Source: Halocafeteria seosinensis
Taxonomy: Eukaryota > Sar > Bigyra > Bicosoecida
Direction of reading: 5' to 3'
Length of the DNA stretch: 64,000 nucleotides
Assembly: GCA_001687465.1 (NCBI GenBank)
Contig: LVLI01000006.1
Span: 164,511 to 228,510 of the forward strand
Made by a program: the position numbers and the translations under genes. The notes beneath the pieces were generated by a model. That model saw only the letters and a program-made list of their open reading frames with translations. It was not told the DNA's origin and did no database searches. Positions 42,370 to 53,800 of this stretch are shown piece by piece. Every line of letters starts with the position of its first letter. Position 1 is the first letter of the stretch.

Positions 42370-45268
42370 TCAGGTGGATGCATTCTCGTCGCTCCATTCA
42401 AAAAGCAATAGGTCTATACTTGCTGCCACATATGCAAGCTGTTCAATATGCGCCTCATTATTGTGTCTGGGTCTCCCTCGGCTGGACGAAGGACGTTCCG
42501 ATTCCTGTAACTCCTGCTGGTTTTGCTGGCTCTGGTTCGCTCGCTCAGCCTCTTGGGCTTTTGCTTGTAACGCCTCAATCATACGCTGAACTGCGGCAGT
42601 CGGTTGGTACTGAACATTTGACGTAGCCATGTCTAAGAAAGGTCCAATTAAGCGCTCAATGTTGTCTGGCATCGGTGTCGTCATTGTGCGCCGTAACACT
42701 TCGATTAATGACGCCATTGTGCCGTATCCCGAAAGTGATGTAGGCAATGACGCAAGCGACCGAAGGTAACGCCCAATACGCGGCTCCGTTTGAGGAGCTT
42801 CTAAAATCTGGTTTGAAAGATACGCACGAAGATCGTGGCTCGTAGGCTTATTCGGATCAGCGCATGCGGCTTTGAAATTCGATATCCATTTGCTCACTGG
42901 AGGTGTATATGGAGCTGGATACAAACAGGCCACAATCTTGGACAAGTCACACGTGTCAACACGTAACCCCTGGTTTTCCAGCCGCTCCATGCACTGCACG
43001 TAATACTTCCAGGCACACTCTTCTATCTTGCCGCTGAAGGAATGCAAGAGCAACTGGATATACGGTGTCGGGTTCGCTAGTGACAGCTCATAGAGTAGAC
43101 TATAAGCCACGGAATCTGAAGCTTCCTTCAGAATATACCTGTCGAGTAGGTATTCGTACAGAAAATCACCCAAAACTATATTCGTCACGTCGATGCGACG
43201 AGTGGATTTCGCTGTCCCAGAATCCTTGAGCAACGCTGACCAAACCTGCGTCCGATGTCTTAAGTCAAATTCGCGCTTTTCGATGGACAACTTCCTATAC
43301 ATCGTCTCCCCCAAAATTAAACAAGCGACCTCAAGCCCTAGTCGACGCTGGCGCAGTGGAACGCGGCAAGCATTTTGTTGGAATTTGTTCCATATCAGCT
43401 TCGTTGTCAGTTTCATTTCCAGCTCCTCAGGTTTATTTTGAAAGCGTTTCATATCTCTCACGACACGTTCCGGAACGGACCGAATAGCCTTAGAATCCTC
43501 TGCACTGACATAGAATCCTAGTCCATCATCATGATACATGATTCTGCCATTTTGCGAAAGCGCTTGATCCTGGGTCTGAGAGGACTGAAACCATGGACGC
43601 GTGTAGTGCAATTTGGAGGATTCTTTCTTGCCCTGGCTCCTTCCCTTTCTCGAAAACAAAGGATCCATTTCCTCCAAGGAATACCCACTCTCGGGGCAAC
43701 TAAATATGTAAGTACTTCGTAACTCCAGCAATAGCTCTTCGTATTCGGTTGCGAAATTCTGTCTTTCCCATTCTGTCCGTTGATACAAGGGCTTTTGGTT
43801 GGTTCGGTCGTACTCGTCAAGCAGGTCATTGAGTGATTGCTGAAGGTCAGACACCATTACGGACGCCACACCAGTGTTTTGTACTTCTTCGTTCAATTCT
43901 TTCAATCTTTCTCCGTCCTGGTTGCTTTCTCTGACTGTCGTACGGTCAAAAGTTTCAGTTTCATCCTCGTGCGTGTGCTTTCGTGAATCCGGAAATCTCC
44001 CCCTCACATCCTTTGACAATACTAAGTAACTCTCTTTCATGCGGCGCTTATATTCTGTAAGGGAAAAGCGGTTAGCAGTCCTATGACTTTGCCCCTTAAT
44101 ATTTCTCAAGACATCCTGCGGTACAGCGTCTCTGCTAGTGTTGCGGAAACACGGCAACGATTCTCCAGAACTGTACATACCACCTCTCTATAGAGTTCGG
44201 CCAAAGAGCTCCGCAACTTCGACACTTGTTTCTGCAATTAGGCAAAGTAAGTTTTAGACAAATCCAATAGTGAGAGAAAGGGAGATCATGGTACCACCTA
44301 CCTCTAGCTCCATATTTTTCCGAATTAAATTATCATGGGCCGCAGAATTATCTGATCTTCTATCTCTACCCTGCTGCCGTTGTCCACTATTCTCGCCTGC
44401 ATTAGCATGGAGAGAAAAACTTCGCACTACCCCTACTGCCTCACAGAGACGTACTGCCCGAACCTTTGTCTTCTCGTAATTGAACGAGCTGTTCCTCCAG
44501 ATAATCGATTTTGTCCAGAGTTTGAATCAGTTTACTCTCCCTATCTTCTTTAGAGGTTTTCGTTTCACTAAGCTCTCGAGAGAGTGACTGTAACTTTTGT
44601 TGCATGCCTAAGGAGAGAGATCCAAATGATTGCGCTAAACAAAGATATGGTACTCCGTATTTTTGATTGGAGGATCGACTTGTCGCTGCTGCTTCGGTTG
44701 ACACTTTCTTGTCGGCAGCGGACCCTTTCGTTTCTCGTAGCCGATCTTTGTTGACCACTGTGCTGGGGATGTTTGATACGACCAATTTGTAGAATATGTC
44801 ACAAAACTGATTCAAAATTTGCGGATAATGTGACTTATGCTGAATGAACCATCTGAAGTAGTGAAAAACCATTGCCACAGTTGGAGTTAACTCCGTATCG
44901 TCTAGAATTTTGCCCGCAAGAGATTCCACAGTATCTGGCGTCTGTTCGACGGTGTGGGCATTCCTGTGTTCCTCTTCACTGTGAGAGGAAAAGCTCTCTT
45001 CGTCTTCGTCATCATTCCCTTCATCCGCATCCATTTCATCCTCTGGCGTTTCCGAAAACATTCGATCCACCAGTTCCGTCGCAGGGGTCGAGCTTTGCGT
45101 ACCCATCAACCAGTCCACAGACACAGCTAGCTCGTGCAATGCCACCGTCAGGGAGGCTTGTCCATCCTCTTGAGCGCTGTGTGCACGGGGGTGTGGGGGA
45201 CGCTGTGTAGACCCGCGGGAACGAGCGTTTAACGCTTTTGTCGCAAGCCGTTGACCCCGACTGCTCAT
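42370..45268 (-). CDS. Unknown protein with acidic N-terminus, coiled coil and helical C-terminal domain
   Basis: Four exons: complement(42370..44115, 44181..44231, 44302..44396, 44464..45268), introns 65-70 nt, 898 residues, start ATG at 45268 (MSSRGQRLAT). Residues 85-120 are strongly acidic (DEMDADEGNDDEDEE). A helical region (VAMVFHYFRWFIQHKSHY) leads to a coiled coil at about 225-345 (LSRELSETKTSKEDRESKLI; IRKNMELEKQVSKLRSSLAE). A basic, probably disordered linker follows. The last 400 residues look like a helical-repeat fold (ILGDFLYEYLLDRYILKEA; SLANPTPYIQLLLHSF), ending in a Gln/Glu-rich helix. Joining across all three introns restores heptads, which supports the model. I do not recognise the family. 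Confidence 0.72.
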
Positions 45269-47048
45269 GTTGCTAGTTAGCCCTTAAATTACAACACCTT
45301 CAAAAGAAACATACGCATGGAAATAAGTGGCAATACTTCTGGAACTACAGTACTGGGACTGATAATTGGGCGAAACACGAGCTCTTGGCTTATTCCTAAG
45401 CTGCTTGGTCGCAGCGACAACTTCAAGGTTGTGGCCGTGAATTGCTGGTGGATTTTCAAATCCCAAGTCTTAAACTTGAGCAATACTGAAGGAACCCCAA
45501 TACGTTTTGTCTTCTTTGAGTAGCAGAGTAGACCAAATAGAATACATAGAAGTTACAACTTGTAAGCGAAGTTGGCAACCAACGATTCCTCAAGCACCAC
45601 TTGCTCTCTCGGTTCATCGGTGAACTCATGCATGGTTCGGTTAAGAATTGATTAGGTTACACCTCGATGTTGGTCACATATGTAAACGGGTTGGATGAGG
45701 GGAAGACTTGTCCGTTCCAAATTTTGATCAGGGAACTGTTTGTCTAAGATTCAGGAATTAGTACAACGTTGTACAACTTGTACAATACGTTGATACAGTA
45801 CATATGTGCGTTTATATACGCTTGATCTGCTTAAGAAAGGTACCGCATGTGCAATTGTGGGGTACGGATCACATTCAGTTGATATTCACTCATGAGCGGA
45901 ACAACGAAGCGCAATGTTGAGACAGTTATGTGCCTAACCACCATATGATCGAGTATACAATCCTTAAGCGTGGTATGTAATCTTCCGTCCTCCCGTTGTT
46001 CTTCATCGATTAGTCTGTCCCCGTGAACTGCGAAGTGCTTAGTAACTGTAGAAATAACAGTGCCATCGAAAATTGATATCACAGAGTAGATGAGGTTGAT
46101 TAGGTACGCATGGGAGAAGAAAAAGAGAAACTGAAGTTGCCACCCCTATGGTACAACCTCCAACCGCTGACGAAGTAACAGGAGTAGAGCTCGTTGCAAA
46201 ATGAATTCACGTTTATTGTGGGGGGAGTTGGAGTCCCGTTCCTTCTCTATTCTGGCACTTTATGTAGGACGAATGGAGTCCTTTGTAAATCGCCGGAGCG
46301 GCTATGCCGTATACCGGTAGTCCAAACACAAGTGCCAAGGGGGAGGCAAGAACGGGAGCGGTTTCCGCTCAGGGATTGTAAACGCCCTCGTTTCTCCAAT
46401 GTTACTTGCGTCGAACTGCTTCTGGGCGAAGGTCACGTATAGCAGTCCATTGTAGCCTTGGTGGTAACTCGAGTTTACGTACAGGAGGTTATGCGACGCA
46501 AGTTTCATACCCAGCTCACGTCCGTAGCACTTTTTCAGACCGAGCTGCATAGCCCCGTCTAACGAAGTACATACATTTTGGATCCATCTATTTTTTTGGG
46601 CACACGTGCAAATATCGGGCGAGTGGGAGATGGTGTATCGTTCGTTTGCTCGCTCAACGTACAAGAAGCTGACTAGATGTATGTGGTACTTTGATAACCA
46701 ATTACATTAGCAAAGGGCTACAATAGGGTGTACAGGTACATGTAGAAGGGAATGCAGGTTGACGTAGTTGATAAGCGGAAGAATCCCCCCGGTCCCCCAT
46801 TCTCAAGTAGCAAAGGTCCTCGCTGGTACATACATCCCGAATTACCGATGGACGAATTTTGCCATATTTCGAGTCAAAACGCTGTAAGTCAACTCCTGAT
46901 CGCACCTTGCTTTAACTGCAGCCTCTCGTTGTACTCAAACGTAGCACGTAGACTAAATGGGTAATCCAATGGTACTCCTTATGAGACCAGCCAGATTCCG
47001 GGGGATAGGGCCTGAAGAGGCCGTCTTTCACAGAGCGGAGATAGGTTC
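45269..47048. other. Gene-poor stretch of 1.8 kb
   Basis: No gene is well supported. Two minus-strand open frames without good ATGs (45831..46082, with FDGTVISTVTKHFAVHGDRL, and 46302..46664, with LGLKKCYGRELGMKLASHNL) read like coding sequence in composition and could be exons or remnants, but I found no splice path joining them. The 14-bp palindrome GTACAACGTTGTAC at 45761-45774 repeats the one at 3892-3905. Confidence 0.4.
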
Positions 47049-47910
47049 CTAGGTGTTCAGAATAGTCCGATTCCCTGTGCCAGGAGCAAATTCGTCTATG
47101 GCCTCCTCTCTCTTTTTGTCTGGCTCATCACTGACACCACCGAGGATCCAATGCACCATCATGGAGTAGCCGAAGTGTGCTACGGTCACAACACAAAGTG
47201 TAATAAATCCCCGACCGAAACCAACATCAGATGCCTGGACTAATCTTGAATCTTGGGTAAATGTGTAGAAGTAGACAATCGTATTGGGATCCTTGGCAAC
47301 ATTGCAAAGAATTATTATGCAAAATATCAAAAGAAGGGCTGCACCACGCAGACCCAACGCTTGTTATCGGTAGTCCACGAACGGCGGCTTAATGTCGGAT
47401 ATAGCACCATGCTAACAGTCGCGACTTACTTGTGATGGCACCTACTATATCAGTATATCCGGCGGTTCCGATCCTCCTAAGCCAAGTGCGCCACCTAAGA
47501 GGGAGTTCGCACATTCTCGCCACGTATCGAAGAAGAAGGGCGAGCCACACGCAGGCCCAAACACACTGAATTGCGATCAAACAATTTCCGAAGGCGTTAA
47601 GCTTGTTTGCCAAATACGAAAACCCAGGGTTTTGGTTCTGTAGGGAGAAAATGAAGTTAAATGGTATTCCCAGACCGTTGATGACGAAAGCGTTCCAGCC
47701 AGAAAGCATGAACCCTGTCGCAATGGCTGCATCCACGAGGCCACACACTACTGCAAACCAAACCAAACCACACCGCATACTATTAACCACAATGTAGCAG
47801 TTGGTTGCCTGAGTTGCGAAGCTACGCTGCCTGCTGCTGACTGGGTATGTGGGGATTGGTCCTGAGGATTCCCTACAATATCCGGGGGACTCATAAGAAA
47901 TGTCATTCAA
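47049..47910 (-). CDS. Unknown four-helix membrane protein
   Basis: Two exons: complement(47049..47338, 47430..47910), intron 91 nt, 256 residues, start ATG at 47910 (MNDISYESPG). Membrane segments are at about residues 47-70 (GLVWFAVVCGLVDAAIATGF), 105-130 (CLIAIQCVWACVWLALLLRY), 160-178 (TLLLIFCIIILCNV) and 205-230 (FITLCVVTVAHFGYSMMVHW). Basic residues after helix 2 suggest both termini are cytosolic. The C-terminus is charged (DEPDKKREEAIDEF). No family is recognised. It diverges from the next membrane-protein gene, sharing a 520-bp upstream region. Confidence 0.7.
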
Positions 47911-48430
47911 TGAGGAATGAACAAGACGTACTAATTATGCGTGCGCTAAGCTCCTGCGCTTCGGTCATCGTGTCGTGGTCTTGACAAGAAAGGATCAAAC
48001 GTCGTCGAACCAGCACCAGTCACGATCCTAAGCTGATTCTCGGGGCAGCGGCACCTTAATTGTATTCTTTTTTTTCACGCCGCCCCAACCACGCCGTAGT
48101 AAAGCAGCATTTTAATGTATTCATAACACGGTGTATCACACCGGGTGTAATCACGATCGAATACCACGGCGTGAACCACAGTGTTCAACCACTGTAACTG
48201 TGAAGTGTCGAAGTCGCACACAGGATCGCAGATGGTGACGATTAGACACTTGCTGTTTTATCCTATGTTTCTCGATTTTTTTATTTTTTTTTATTGAAGT
48301 GTTTTGAAAGAACAGTTTGCATGCGCACATGTGAGTCCACTGGTATCGTGGACCGTCTGTCAAGGCACTGAGGCTGCGTCCCCTGCTGAATCCTTTGTAC
48401 TTACTTGCCTTTATAGACAGAACAGCGGTC
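47911..48430. other. Divergent upstream region
   Basis: This separates two divergent membrane-protein genes. T-rich tracts lie at about 48067-48075 and 48276-48293. No gene or RNA is recognised. Confidence 0.35.
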
Positions 48431-50816
48431 ATGGAGACAGATACGAAGGAGTTTCCCCTTTCCATGAACGACGATGGCTCCAATGTGGCCGCCTCTTTGC
48501 TCGATAAAGAGGCCGCCGATTCCGAAGAAGAAAACCCCAAGGGCAGTGAGGAGCAGCGGGAGGACAGTTCCGGTAGCTGTTGGAGCAACACAAGATCCAA
48601 GATGTCGCGTTGTTGGGACTGTGTTACAGAATTTTGTAGTAGATGGGCTCCTTATTGGCACGTTGTCCAGAGGGCAATCCTGCCCTTGCTGTTTGTGGCT
48701 TACTACGCCACGTTGCTCAGCAGGGCAAAAACTGTAACCGGGATCTTCGCCCTGTTGTTAAATGCACTAGAACTGGTAATTAGTGCAGTCTGCTTAGTGC
48801 TTGTCTTTAGTGGGGAGATAGGAGGAACCCCGTACCAGCGATTGCAATCGTATAACAATTTTTTTAATCGGGTACGTCTTGCCTCGAAATGGCTGAGAAG
48901 TTAGCGTCTGCATCTGAGATCCCCTCCGCATTACAGCATTCTGGGTTACGTATAGCAATTTTTCTCAAGACGGTATTTTCGCTGCTAGTATCGGCAATTA
49001 CGGTAGCTCCAACACACAAAGAAGCGCCTCTCTCTTACAATATCGGATGGAAAGGGCAAATTCAGCTGCATGGACTGTTTTACGCTCAATTATTGTGGGT
49101 TCTACTTTCTGAGGTATGTTTGAGTTAAGGATTTTTCTGGCTTCCGTGCCATTACAGTGCTGAAAGAGTAAATGAACCTTGACCTTTAACATTCGTGTCA
49201 TGCAGAGTGCTGAAATTATGAGTGGAGAAGTTTCTTTGTCAACTTTTGGCATCATGTCCTCAAATGACTACCACGACTATCCCTTCCTTGAGAAAGGGAC
49301 GTTCCAGAATAAAGTAGTATCAAAAATATCCCCCGTGGGCATACTGGTGGCAATGTGTTCATCCCTTATGCTCCTTCCTCATGTCCAGTTGGAATATGAA
49401 CTGGCCCGATCTTCAGCTCAAGGTGTATATCCGGCGATGCTGGGGGTGAATCTTGAATTTTCATTCGGAAAATTCTCCGAGAATGATCTTACACAGAGCT
49501 ATCGAACGTTGCAGCTCAGGAACATTAAACTAACTAGCCATCTTCAGAGTCATGGCGAGGTAAGGATAAGTTCAAATCTGTCCTCAGCCGACGATGTCTT
49601 GCTTCTTGACTTCACCGACCCAGTAGAAAAGAGCAAGAATAATAGCGTTGTTCCCCTTATTTCCGGAAAGAGTGCAGATTCTGCTAGTATTTTCGCAAGT
49701 TTCCCTGAACTTGGGAACTATTGTCCCGTATTTTGTCCTACGTTCATTTCCAAAGCTTTGTTAAACCTAGAGAACCGCACGTTCACGCAAAACTATAAGA
49801 AACTATCTACTGTCGGCCTGTTTTCGCTCCAGCGGACAGACTCGAAGAGCCCGTGCGGATACCGAGAAGCGAACTGCAGGTCAATTTTGAGAGAACCGGA
49901 GCAGGTATTTGCATCCTTCAATTATGCACCCCTTTTTAGATACGAACGCATTACTGGTCAGTCACCCTTCATTGAAAAGGCCAAGCTTAGTGGAATGATG
50001 ACCTTAATGCAGGAAAAAATGTATTCCACCATGAGATACACTACACTCACTTACGGAAAAGGTGTCAACAAAACACTGGGAGGAACATTTATATTAAACG
50101 GAGCAACCAGCAGTCAACTCACGTTGTCATCGACTGCAGCGAGCAATTTTGGGTTTTTTCTTGTAGCGATATGCTTCTTCGCCCTTCTGCACTCGCTCAG
50201 CATATGTTATACAGCTACCAAAACCAAAGAGGGAAAGGAACGTCCGAAAGAGGAGGAACAATACGAGGAATACGGTTTAGGTTTTGTAGTATTTGTATTG
50301 TCCCCATTTGAAATCCGGCAGCTATTCGAAAGGACGTTTTTTCTGCCAATGGAGTTCGTTATGTTGGTGCGTAACAAAACGATGATGGCAAGGGCCTTGA
50401 AAGGAGTTATCTTTGCTCTATGGATGATGTTGGGAGGTTTTCTGACGTTCTACGGATTGGAGGGCTTCTTCCAATACTCCGATTTCGCGAAATTTGTTCA
50501 TGATTCCGAAGTTGGATATTCAACAAATCTAGGATACTCGAGGAACTTTTTCGCCACAGCTTCCGTCTGCAACGGAATTTATGGATGCCGGTACATTACA
50601 TACTTCTTTATGTTACTGGCAATAGCGACACTACTGGCTTTCTTCTGCGCCGTAATGCTCCCTATCACGATGCACCTACTCTCTATCGCCGCGGCTACCA
50701 TTGGGAAATGTTGCGGCAATACGGCTGCATGGTACAGTCAAACTGACCCCCGCGGATGCCTGCGCAGATGGGGGGATTGGATCAATTCGAGCTATGCGGC
50801 TGACGATGCCAGGTAG
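48431..50816 (+). CDS. Unknown large membrane protein
   Basis: Three exons: 48431..48871, 48937..49113, 49206..50816; introns 65 and 92 nt; 742 residues. The start ATG at 48431 (METDTKEFPL) begins an acidic N-tail. Early membrane segments (AILPLLFVAYYATLL; IFALLLNALELVISAVCLVL; IAIFLKTVFSLLVSAITV; LFYAQLLWVLL) lead into a domain of about 300 residues with several Cys and N-glycosylation sequons, probably lumenal. The C-terminal helices follow (NFGFFLVAICFFALLHSL; GVIFALWMMLGGFLTFY; YITYFFMLLAIATLLAFF). The start of exon 2 is the least certain point; nearer acceptors would give introns under 50 nt. No family is recognised. The gene stops 41 bp before the VPS13-like gene's stop codon on the other strand. 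Confidence 0.72.
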
Positions 50817-50857
50817 CCTGCGCTTCGGTCCAATTCCTCGAATGAACTAGACGGATA

Positions 50858-53800
50858 TCAGTTGCCTCTACATGAGCAGTATACTCCAAGGAGCCAATGT
50901 CCTCCACCTTTCAACATCGTAACATCGTAATCTTGCTGAGTATGCACCCTGTTGGTGCATTCTATGTACGCAGCAAGGGGAATCGCCAGGGTGAATAAAT
51001 AACTGGGAGCCGCCTGAACTAGCATGTAGTAAAATAATGGCCATAAATCATCAACATCAACCTTCTCTTCTAAGTGACATTCCGCTATGGACTTCGTGTT
51101 TGAGAATGCCTCGCTGAGCAGCTGAATGTTGCCTTCCGGGTGCCGTGCAGGATGAAGCTGCCGCAACTTCGATAGCACTGCATCGTTTAGTTTTCCTTTC
51201 TCTGCATGTGCTGCTAGACTTCCACGCAAAGAAAACACTGAATCATGCGGAGACTTGTTTCTCAGTTTACGGCACATAGAGTGGACTAATGAGTCCAGAG
51301 TGACGATAGAAGAGGTTGAGGGAAACTGCACACTCTCCAAGAACTCTTGGGAGTTATCATCCCCAATGGACCCTAGTCCCAACTGTTTACAGATAATACC
51401 AACAGAATCAGTTACTACTTCCTCCACATTCTTTTGAAACGCCTCATAGAAGCGTCTTCCCAAAGAGCAATCATCATGCTTCACTTTCCAATGTATTCGC
51501 AATAAAGGGGGTCCTTGCGAGAAGATGGACCGAGGAACTGCATGCTTCTCCAAAGAATTTGCCACCAAACTGGTATGATTGGGTCCGTAAGACGCAAAAA
51601 TAGTTCGCTCGTTTGTGATAAGATAGACGAATAGCATAGGGAACAGTTCTTTGGGAACTGTAGTCAGCCAGAGCGGTTCCACATTGTGCACCATCCCGAT
51701 CTCAAGTTGTCCGAGCCAGTCCCCAGGGGGAGGGGTAGAAAAAATGATACGGTACAAGTGGAATTCATGAGGATAATCCTGGGCTTGTGAGTCCTCCTGA
51801 ACGCTGGTGGCATCTTCCGAATCGTCGTCACCAACAGAGTTCTCCTCCTCTGTGTACATAGACGAAAGATTGGATCCCGTATGCCAACCAGCAGCGTCAA
51901 GCTGTCTCAAGGGTTGCTGAGTTTGGGAACTCGTGGAAACAGCCGCAAGAAACGACGAATGCTTGTAAGGTTCAAACGCATGCGAATTGTCACATTCAAC
52001 ACGCGCCCTTCTCCATGTGAGCTGCTTGTCACTCAGTTCGAAGACGACACGATTGCAAACAGCCTTTCCTACTTCGATATTCATGGAATGAATTTGATAT
52101 ATCCAATATACAAGAACATCTTCCGCTGAAGTTGGAAGTACCACCTGTGAGTTACCCCATCGAAATTTAGGAATGAAATTATCAACTAGGTTGGCCCACC
52201 AAACCCTTCTGTAGCGATCATATCCCAACGCAATAGCACCTTGAAGCAATTCCTGCACAAGAATAGTGCGATGAAACAGACTTAATGGTCGGCTAGCGGG
52301 AGAAAAGGAGTCGTAATTTTCGAGTACGTTGTTGTCAATATCGGCATTGCGCAACACTGAGGACGGCAGTTTCCATCTTGAGCTTACGGCACGATTCGGG
52401 TGGGGGGGCAGATCCCGGTGAGAGAGTGAAACCAGGCTATCGCCTGTACTCGCCACGAAGTCCAGCGCCCCTGTGACAGGCTTAGCAGCAGCACTAACCA
52501 CACCCCGGGCGACTCCTCTCAGTGCCCTCAGCGGTGAGCCCATCCTTGGCTCTCTCCACGGAGCTGTGACGATTCCCGTTACGCCTTCAATAACACTCGA
52601 TGACATTAGATATCCACCAAAAAGCAAGTTGGATCCAGCCGAGGAAAATCGACTCGACAAATCTTGGCTCGTCGACTTCTTGTATTGAAACTGCTCAGCG
52701 GTTTCTCCCGAAGAGTTTGAACCTGCGTGCGGCATATTGAAGACAACCTCATCCAGTGTAGCACTTCCTAGAGGCTGGACAGTCCGCTTTCTAGCGTACG
52801 TCCCGACAGTCGGGTTGCCTTTTACAAAGTTCCATCCTACTGAAAGAAAATGCAGTTTTTTCTCTTCTTTATCTTTCTCCAGCCGAGACAATGTAGAGCT
52901 AATATCTACAAATTCAGTGACGTTCCCGGTCTTTTTGTCATACAATGGAAGGATATGAATTGGTTGTTGTGCCGTGGTGCTCGCGGGGTCGCTTCTCAAC
53001 CAGTCGAAAGAATCAGTACTATCTAAGCTGGTCAACTGTAGCCCGCGGTACGCAGACGAAAGTTTCCTTGTTTGCGACATTGATCGTTCGAAAATACCCC
53101 TAGGCCAACTGTTCCTCCTCATGAACTTTCTGCTACATACTTGAGGATCTAGAGCGGATTCAGCGCTCGGGTAGATTGACCCGTGCGATAGGCTCGAATT
53201 ATTCCGAAGAGCACGGTTGCGATGAGTGATGTACTTCTCATCGAAGGACAGCATTGCTGTCCCCAGAGCTAAGCTTCGCGCGATGCCACTTGTAAAACGG
53301 CCGACGCCCGTGAGCGTCGATGAAAGAAGGCTAATACTTCCTTGAGTTAAGCCCCTACCAAGGTATAAAGGGTTCCGTGATACGTACGCTTGCTTGAACG
53401 GCTCTGTTAAGAACGCCAAAATGCCTTGACCTAATTCTTCTACGACAGAGGTTGGTCTCCCGAGGATATCTACATCGAAAAACACACGGTAGCATTGCTG
53501 TACAGCTTGTCTCATGCTATGGCGAACAAGGAGCTCAGTCGCAGCTTGGGGACTAAGCAAAGAATTTCTTATGATCAATCCATCAATAACAATGCGTGAG
53601 CCGGATACAGAAGAGAGCGAGGCACCGAGAGCATGCAGTGTGATAGCAAAAGGGGATATGGCTCCTTTTACTACCTGTCCTCCTATGGACCATGCTCCAC
53701 CAAAGATGGTTGAGCTCAGAGACCTACTAGCCTCATTGGAAATGATAGAATCTAATAGCGTCTGGTCCGTCCCGTCAGAACTGTCCGGTACAAGGTCGTC

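Noticed and set aside
48872-48900. A 26-29-nt intron in the large membrane-protein gene
   Set aside because: It would keep frame but is far shorter than any other intron here. The acceptor at 48936 gives a 65-nt intron in the usual range.
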